Of a stretch of DNA of 9,461 nucleotides, positions 6,229-9,461 are shown in pieces; the first letter of the stretch is position 1, and every line of letters starts with the position of its first letter. The translations under genes and the position numbers were made by a program. Origin of the DNA: JAZGER01 sp036480335 (GTDB lineage Bacteria; Pseudomonadota; Gammaproteobacteria; DSM-19610); NCBI GenBank assembly GCA_036480335.1, contig JAZGGH010000118.1, positions 1-9,461 of the forward strand, read 5' to 3'. The notes beneath the pieces are model-generated. The model had not been told where the DNA came from, did not search any database, and saw only the letters and a program-made list of their open reading frames with translations.

Positions 6229-8542
6229 CGAGAAAAACCAGCAAACAACCAACAGTCCTCTCAGGGCAACAGGGTTTATTCTTGTTACCTTTTTTCTGGT
6301 TGCGCTGGCACTCTGGACAACCGAGCTGCGCACCAACATTGGCGATTTCTTTTTTCCCGGAGACAGTGCAGACAGCGGTTTTCTTGCCGGCCAGATCCAG
6401 TCTGAAGAATTTTCCCGGCGCTACCTGATCAGTATCACTCACCAGGGTATCGCTGAAACAACAGCCACTGAATTTTCTGACGCATTGATTCAGCAGCTCG
6501 AAAAAACACCTGACGTTAAGCGCATCTGGCACACACAATTCAATGATAATGACATGCAGCGCTTACTGGATAGCTACCAGGAACAGCACGTCCATCTGTT
6601 TTCACTCAATCCCGAAAAAGACTTTCCGGCTCTGTTCTCAGCGCAGGGCATGACAACCCAGGCACAGACATTAAAAGAGGCGCTGCTTGGCCCCGATCCA
6701 ATGCTCGCCAAATCTATTCTTGAACACGACCCGATGTTACTGACACTCAACTGGTTCAGGAAAATTGGCAAACAGTTCAATCGCCCGGACAATACGGCTG
6801 GTTACACATCATTTTTCCTTGAAACAGAAAGCTCCGGGCTAAATGCCATTGCGCAGACAGAAATTCAGAACGCTTTGCAGCAAATTTTCACCCAACTCAA
6901 CGCTGAATATAATCAGGCCTTTGCTTTCGACTATACCGGTGTACCGGTATACGCTGTTAAAATTCGCAATCAGTCTATACAAGACATCAGCCGCATCAGC
7001 AGTCTGTCAATGGCAGCCGTCATATTGCTTTCGTTACTGGTGTTTCGTTCCTGGCGCGCATTGCTGTGTACGGCACTGGTACTCACTGCAACTGTCGCTG
7101 TCGCGGTACTGATCACTCAATCCATTTTTGGTCACATTCACGGACTCACATTAGCGCTGGGCACTACACTGGTCGGTGTCTGCATCGATTATTTTATTCA
7201 CAGCATGGTTCACTCGAGCAACAAACAAGGCATTCAAAGAATACATGCCATTCAACAAATCTGGCCAACATTGATGACCGGCGGTGCAACCACCATCATC
7301 GGTTATATTGCTCTGAGTATCAGCGGATTTCCCGGTCTGCAGCAGGTTGCCGTATTCACCGGCAGCGGCATCATCACCGCACTGATACTCTCAAGATTTG
7401 TGTTACCTGCTCTGATGGAGCTGTTTAATGTCACCATTACGCCTGCCATCGACCTGCAAGGCCTGCTCAAAATCGCTATGTATACCGGGCTGCGCTACGC
7501 TGTATTTATTATCATTGGTATCACCGCAATCATTGGCATTCCGCAGATTCACTGGGGCAATGATCTCAATATGATGGCACCTGAAATTAAAAAGCTGCAA
7601 GCAAAAGACATAGCCATCCGCTCACGCATGGCCAGCCTGCAACCTGGTCGATTTATTCTGATCGAAGGCAACACCACCGAGGAAGCGCTACAAACCAGCG
7701 AAGCACTGCTACCGACACTCAAACACCTACAGGCACAGGGAGAGTTACAGGCATTTTATCCGCCTTATCCCTGGCTTGCTTCGCAACAACTCCAGTCCAG
7801 AAATCAGCAGGCATGGGAGTCCGAATTGTCGCCGAATACCCGCCAGAATTGGGAAAATGCAGTCGCCAGCGCCGGTCTCAATGCTACAGCCCTGCCCCAT
7901 CTTGAAAACAAATCAACACCATTACTTGAACTTGATCAGCTGCGTAATTCACCTGCCTGGCAACTACTCTCACGCCAGTTTATGCACTTGCCAGACAAAA
8001 CCACCATTGCCATCTGGCTCGGCGAACACAACCCAGAAGCACTCAGATCAACCCTCGCCAACATTTCAGATGTGCGTTATTTCAGCCAGAAAGACAGCAT
8101 CGATCAACTTGCGACTGCTTACCGGCATAGAGCCCAAAGCATGCTGGTTGCAGGAATTCTCGCTATTTTTGTCATTTTGCTTATACGCTATCGATCATTC
8201 ACATCCGCGCTACGCGCCCTGTTGCCTGCCGCGCTTGCAGTGCTCTTGCTACTTGGTGCCTGGGGGCTATCTGGCGCATCGATGGGCATGCTGCATTTAA
8301 TCGGGCTATTATTGACGGCAGCAGTATGCGTGGACTATGGCATCTTTTTTATGGAGAATAAAAGCGACAATACTGCACGTACCTTTCAGGCCATTACTGT
8401 TTCTGCACTAACGACTTCAGTCGCCTTCGCCTGTCTCGGTGCAGCAGAAAATCCGGCCATGCATGCACTGGCGTGGACAGTAGCGCCCGGTGTATTAGCC
8501 GGTTTTCTACTTTGTCCGTTAATGTTACGAAATAATAATTAA
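6218..8542 (+). CDS. MMPL/RND-family lipid exporter (774 aa, about 12 TM helices)
   Basis: This is a two-fold-repeated RND-type transporter. TM1 is at about 19-36, followed by a large periplasmic loop (about 38-260). TM2-6 span about 262-402 and TM7 is at about 425-442. A second periplasmic loop (443-640) precedes TM8-12 (about 641-771). Proton-relay-type motifs appear in both halves: GVCIDYFIH with D324-Y325 in TM4 and VCVDYGIFF with D706-Y707 in TM10. The start is TTG at 6218. It is the only common start codon that keeps TM1, and it overlaps the LolA-like gene by 11 bases, so it is probably coupled and weakly initiated. The length fits MMPL proteins of APE clusters. It likely uses the proton gradient to extract the lipid product from the inner membrane and pass it to the LolA-like protein. 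It ends the operon, and no terminator hairpin is visible after it. Confidence 0.93.
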   Translation: MTISEKNQQTTNSPLRATGFILVTFFLVALALWTTELRTNIGDFFFPGDSADSGFLAGQIQSEEFSRRYLISITHQGIAETTATEFSDALIQQLEKTPDVKRIWHTQFNDNDMQRLLDSYQEQHVHLFSLNPEKDFPALFSAQGMTTQAQTLKEALLGPDPMLAKSILEHDPMLLTLNWFRKIGKQFNRPDNTAGYTSFFLETESSGLNAIAQTEIQNALQQIFTQLNAEYNQAFAFDYTGVPVYAVKIRNQSIQDISRISSLSMAAVILLSLLVFRSWRALLCTALVLTATVAVAVLITQSIFGHIHGLTLALGTTLVGVCIDYFIHSMVHSSNKQGIQRIHAIQQIWPTLMTGGATTIIGYIALSISGFPGLQQVAVFTGSGIITALILSRFVLPALMELFNVTITPAIDLQGLLKIAMYTGLRYAVFIIIGITAIIGIPQIHWGNDLNMMAPEIKKLQAKDIAIRSRMASLQPGRFILIEGNTTEEALQTSEALLPTLKHLQAQGELQAFYPPYPWLASQQLQSRNQQAWESELSPNTRQNWENAVASAGLNATALPHLENKSTPLLELDQLRNSPAWQLLSRQFMHLPDKTTIAIWLGEHNPEALRSTLANISDVRYFSQKDSIDQLATAYRHRAQSMLVAGILAIFVILLIRYRSFTSALRALLPAALAVLLLLGAWGLSGASMGMLHLIGLLLTAAVCVDYGIFFMENKSDNTARTFQAITVSALTTSVAFACLGAAENPAMHALAWTVAPGVLAGFLLCPLMLRNNN

Positions 8543-8889
8543 TGCCCGCCGTTCTTTGACCCTTCAGCATCGTTGCCTACCAATTTACATGAACAGAATA
8601 GAGGGTTTCTCATAAGATTGCTCTTGTTCAACAGCTAAATTTTTTGCGTAACACGCACGATGACCAAGAATAGGTTCTATCAATTTTAGCTGATACCCAT
8701 CAATATCTTCAACAAATCCGGTAACCGTTGTCCCTCGCATTCATCGGCCCGCTTTCTATCGGAGATAATTTACCTTTGCATAAATACAAAACCTTGCAAT
8801 CATAAATCCTGATATGAAATTTATTTTTTAGATAAAAGTTCAACTCGCAAATAAAATAACGACTGTAAATATTGTGAAACTAATTATGG
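8543..8889. other. Gene-poor stretch between convergent genes
   Basis: This interval between the transporter stop and the stop of the next leftward gene holds only the decayed glyoxalase remnant at about 8585-8807. The part from 8760 to 8889 is AT-rich. I see no intact gene, tRNA, terminator hairpin, insertion-sequence end or repeat array in it. Confidence 0.6.
8585..8807 (-). pseudogene. Decayed C-terminal remnant of a glyoxalase I / VOC-family gene
   Basis: Minus-strand frame 8740-8585 encodes 51 residues starting MRGTTVTGFVEDIDGYQLKL. This is close to the C-terminal block of lactoylglutathione lyase (E. coli GloA: GGTTVIAFVEDPDGYKIEL). Just upstream, in another frame (about 8807-8742), GKLSPIESGPM matches the preceding GloA block (REAGPV), so a one-base-type frameshift near 8741 splits the domain. 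An in-frame TGA (8743-8741) precedes the 51-residue reading. The residue aligned with the GloA metal ligand E122 is lysine (Q-L-K-L against K-I-E-L), so the active site is lost. No N-terminal half with the other ligands is found before the neighbouring gene ends at 8890. The GloA comparison is from memory. The left boundary at 8807 is approximate, and a sequencing error could mimic the frameshift but not the lost ligand. Confidence 0.6.
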
Positions 8890-9461
8890 CTAAAACGAGT
8901 CGAAATAATTGGTTTGCAAATCTGCAAATTCAAATTCCACATCTTGTCGCCCGTTACCGGTCAGGAGGGTTTTGATAAAACGGTTGGCACGTTTATACAT
9001 GAACGGGAGCAGCTTGTTTTCCTTCTGTGCCTGGAAATGCATTACCCAACTGTTTTCAAAATCAAGCGGGTGATGACCATTTTTCAGAAACCACTGCTGT
9101 CCTGCGTGCGTTTTGCTCGCGTTTATCTGTGCATGTTCATCATCACTCAGGCTTGATAGCGTTTCATTTTCTTTAATATGCCAGTTGATTGCACACAATA
9201 GATGGGCAAAGAATTCAGGTTCAGATGAAATAACAGAGATGTCACTCGACACGTCTGTTTTTTCCTTGATAAATGCGAGACTGCTCTCCAGTAATCGAGT
9301 TTTACAGTGAATGACATTTTGCGCATCAATATCGATTGCCCAGAGTGTATTAACTGCATTGGCGACAGCATGATAAGCGGGGTTTTTATTACCCTGGCGC
9401 TGTGACTTTTTATACAGGCTGTCCAGCCGTTTTTTGTAGATAAGGGAAACAATATTGCCAT
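8890..9461 (-). CDS. Unrecognised protein, C-terminal 189 residues (5' end outside window)
   Basis: One minus-strand frame stays open from the right window edge to a TAG at 8892-8890, so the true start lies outside. A GTG at 9252 is only an internal codon, because about 70 further codons upstream are open in the same frame. Visible features are a basic segment KKRLDSLYKKSQRQGNKN near the left end of the fragment, an acidic and Ser-rich middle (SSLSDDEHAQINASK), a WFLKNGHHPLDFENSW stretch, a basic KRANRFIKTLL segment, and an aromatic tail ending NYFDSF. There is no signal peptide or membrane helix in this part. I do not recognise a family. It converges on the biosynthetic operon and is separated from it by the glyoxalase remnant, so it is probably not part of the system. 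Confidence 0.7.
   Translation of the reverse strand, partial: GNIVSLIYKKRLDSLYKKSQRQGNKNPAYHAVANAVNTLWAIDIDAQNVIHCKTRLLESSLAFIKEKTDVSSDISVISSEPEFFAHLLCAINWHIKENETLSSLSDDEHAQINASKTHAGQQWFLKNGHHPLDFENSWVMHFQAQKENKLLPFMYKRANRFIKTLLTGNGRQDVEFEFADLQTNYFDSF

Noticed and set aside
7776..8300. 174-codon plus-strand open frame inside the transporter gene
   Set aside because: It is an alternative frame within a continuous MMPL coding region that has intact loop and helix structure.
8543..8600. Rho-independent terminator after the transporter
   Set aside because: No GC-rich stem followed by a T run could be drawn in this stretch.
9147..9461. Minus-strand 104-codon open frame at the right edge
   Set aside because: It overlaps a different minus-strand frame that stays open for 190 codons to 8890 and has better protein-like composition.
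1..9461. CRISPR array, tRNA, rRNA or insertion sequence
   Set aside because: No regularly spaced repeats, cloverleaf-like segments, transposase motifs or terminal inverted repeats were seen.

Overview
The window looks like part of a specialised lipid or pigment-type biosynthesis and export locus from a gammaproteobacterium. I infer this from moderate GC, tightly overlapping genes, and a gene set shaped like the export half of aryl polyene (APE) clusters: carrier protein, family 2 glycosyltransferase, LpxL-type acyltransferase, hotdog thioesterase, LolA-like protein, MMPL exporter. No species can be named from the sequence alone.

Left part, minus strand (1-3036): a four-gene operon read leftward. 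In transcription order it holds a small secreted protein of the family often mislabelled 'excinuclease ATPase subunit', a stand-alone carrier protein, a stand-alone condensation-type acyltransferase, and an amino-acid adenylation enzyme that runs off the left edge. The last three are a nonribosomal peptide synthetase module split into separate proteins. Gaps are 18 and 13 bases, and the last pair overlaps by 11.

Centre (3037-3208): a divergent control region. It has a TATAAT -10 hexamer on each strand, a 13-base palindrome between the two transcripts' starts, and a 7-bp-arm inverted repeat in the leader of the leftward operon.

Right part, plus strand (3209-8542): a six-gene operon of acyl carrier protein, glycosyltransferase, acyltransferase, thioesterase, LolA-like periplasmic protein and 12-helix MMPL/RND transporter. 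After the first gene every junction overlaps, by 1, 4, 17 and 11 bases.

Right edge, minus strand: a decayed, frameshifted C-terminal remnant of a glyoxalase I/VOC gene (about 8585-8807), then the 3' end of an unrecognised gene that continues beyond the window (8890-9461).

How it may work together (inference): the leftward genes activate an amino acid, load it on a carrier protein and condense it with an acyl or hydroxyl/amino partner. The rightward genes handle an acyl group on a second carrier protein, transfer it to a lipid or sugar-lipid acceptor, and move the product across the envelope with the LolA-like/MMPL pair. No ketosynthase, ketoreductase or dehydratase is visible, so this is not a complete APE cluster within the window. 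An amino-acid-decorated lipid is the most interesting reading.
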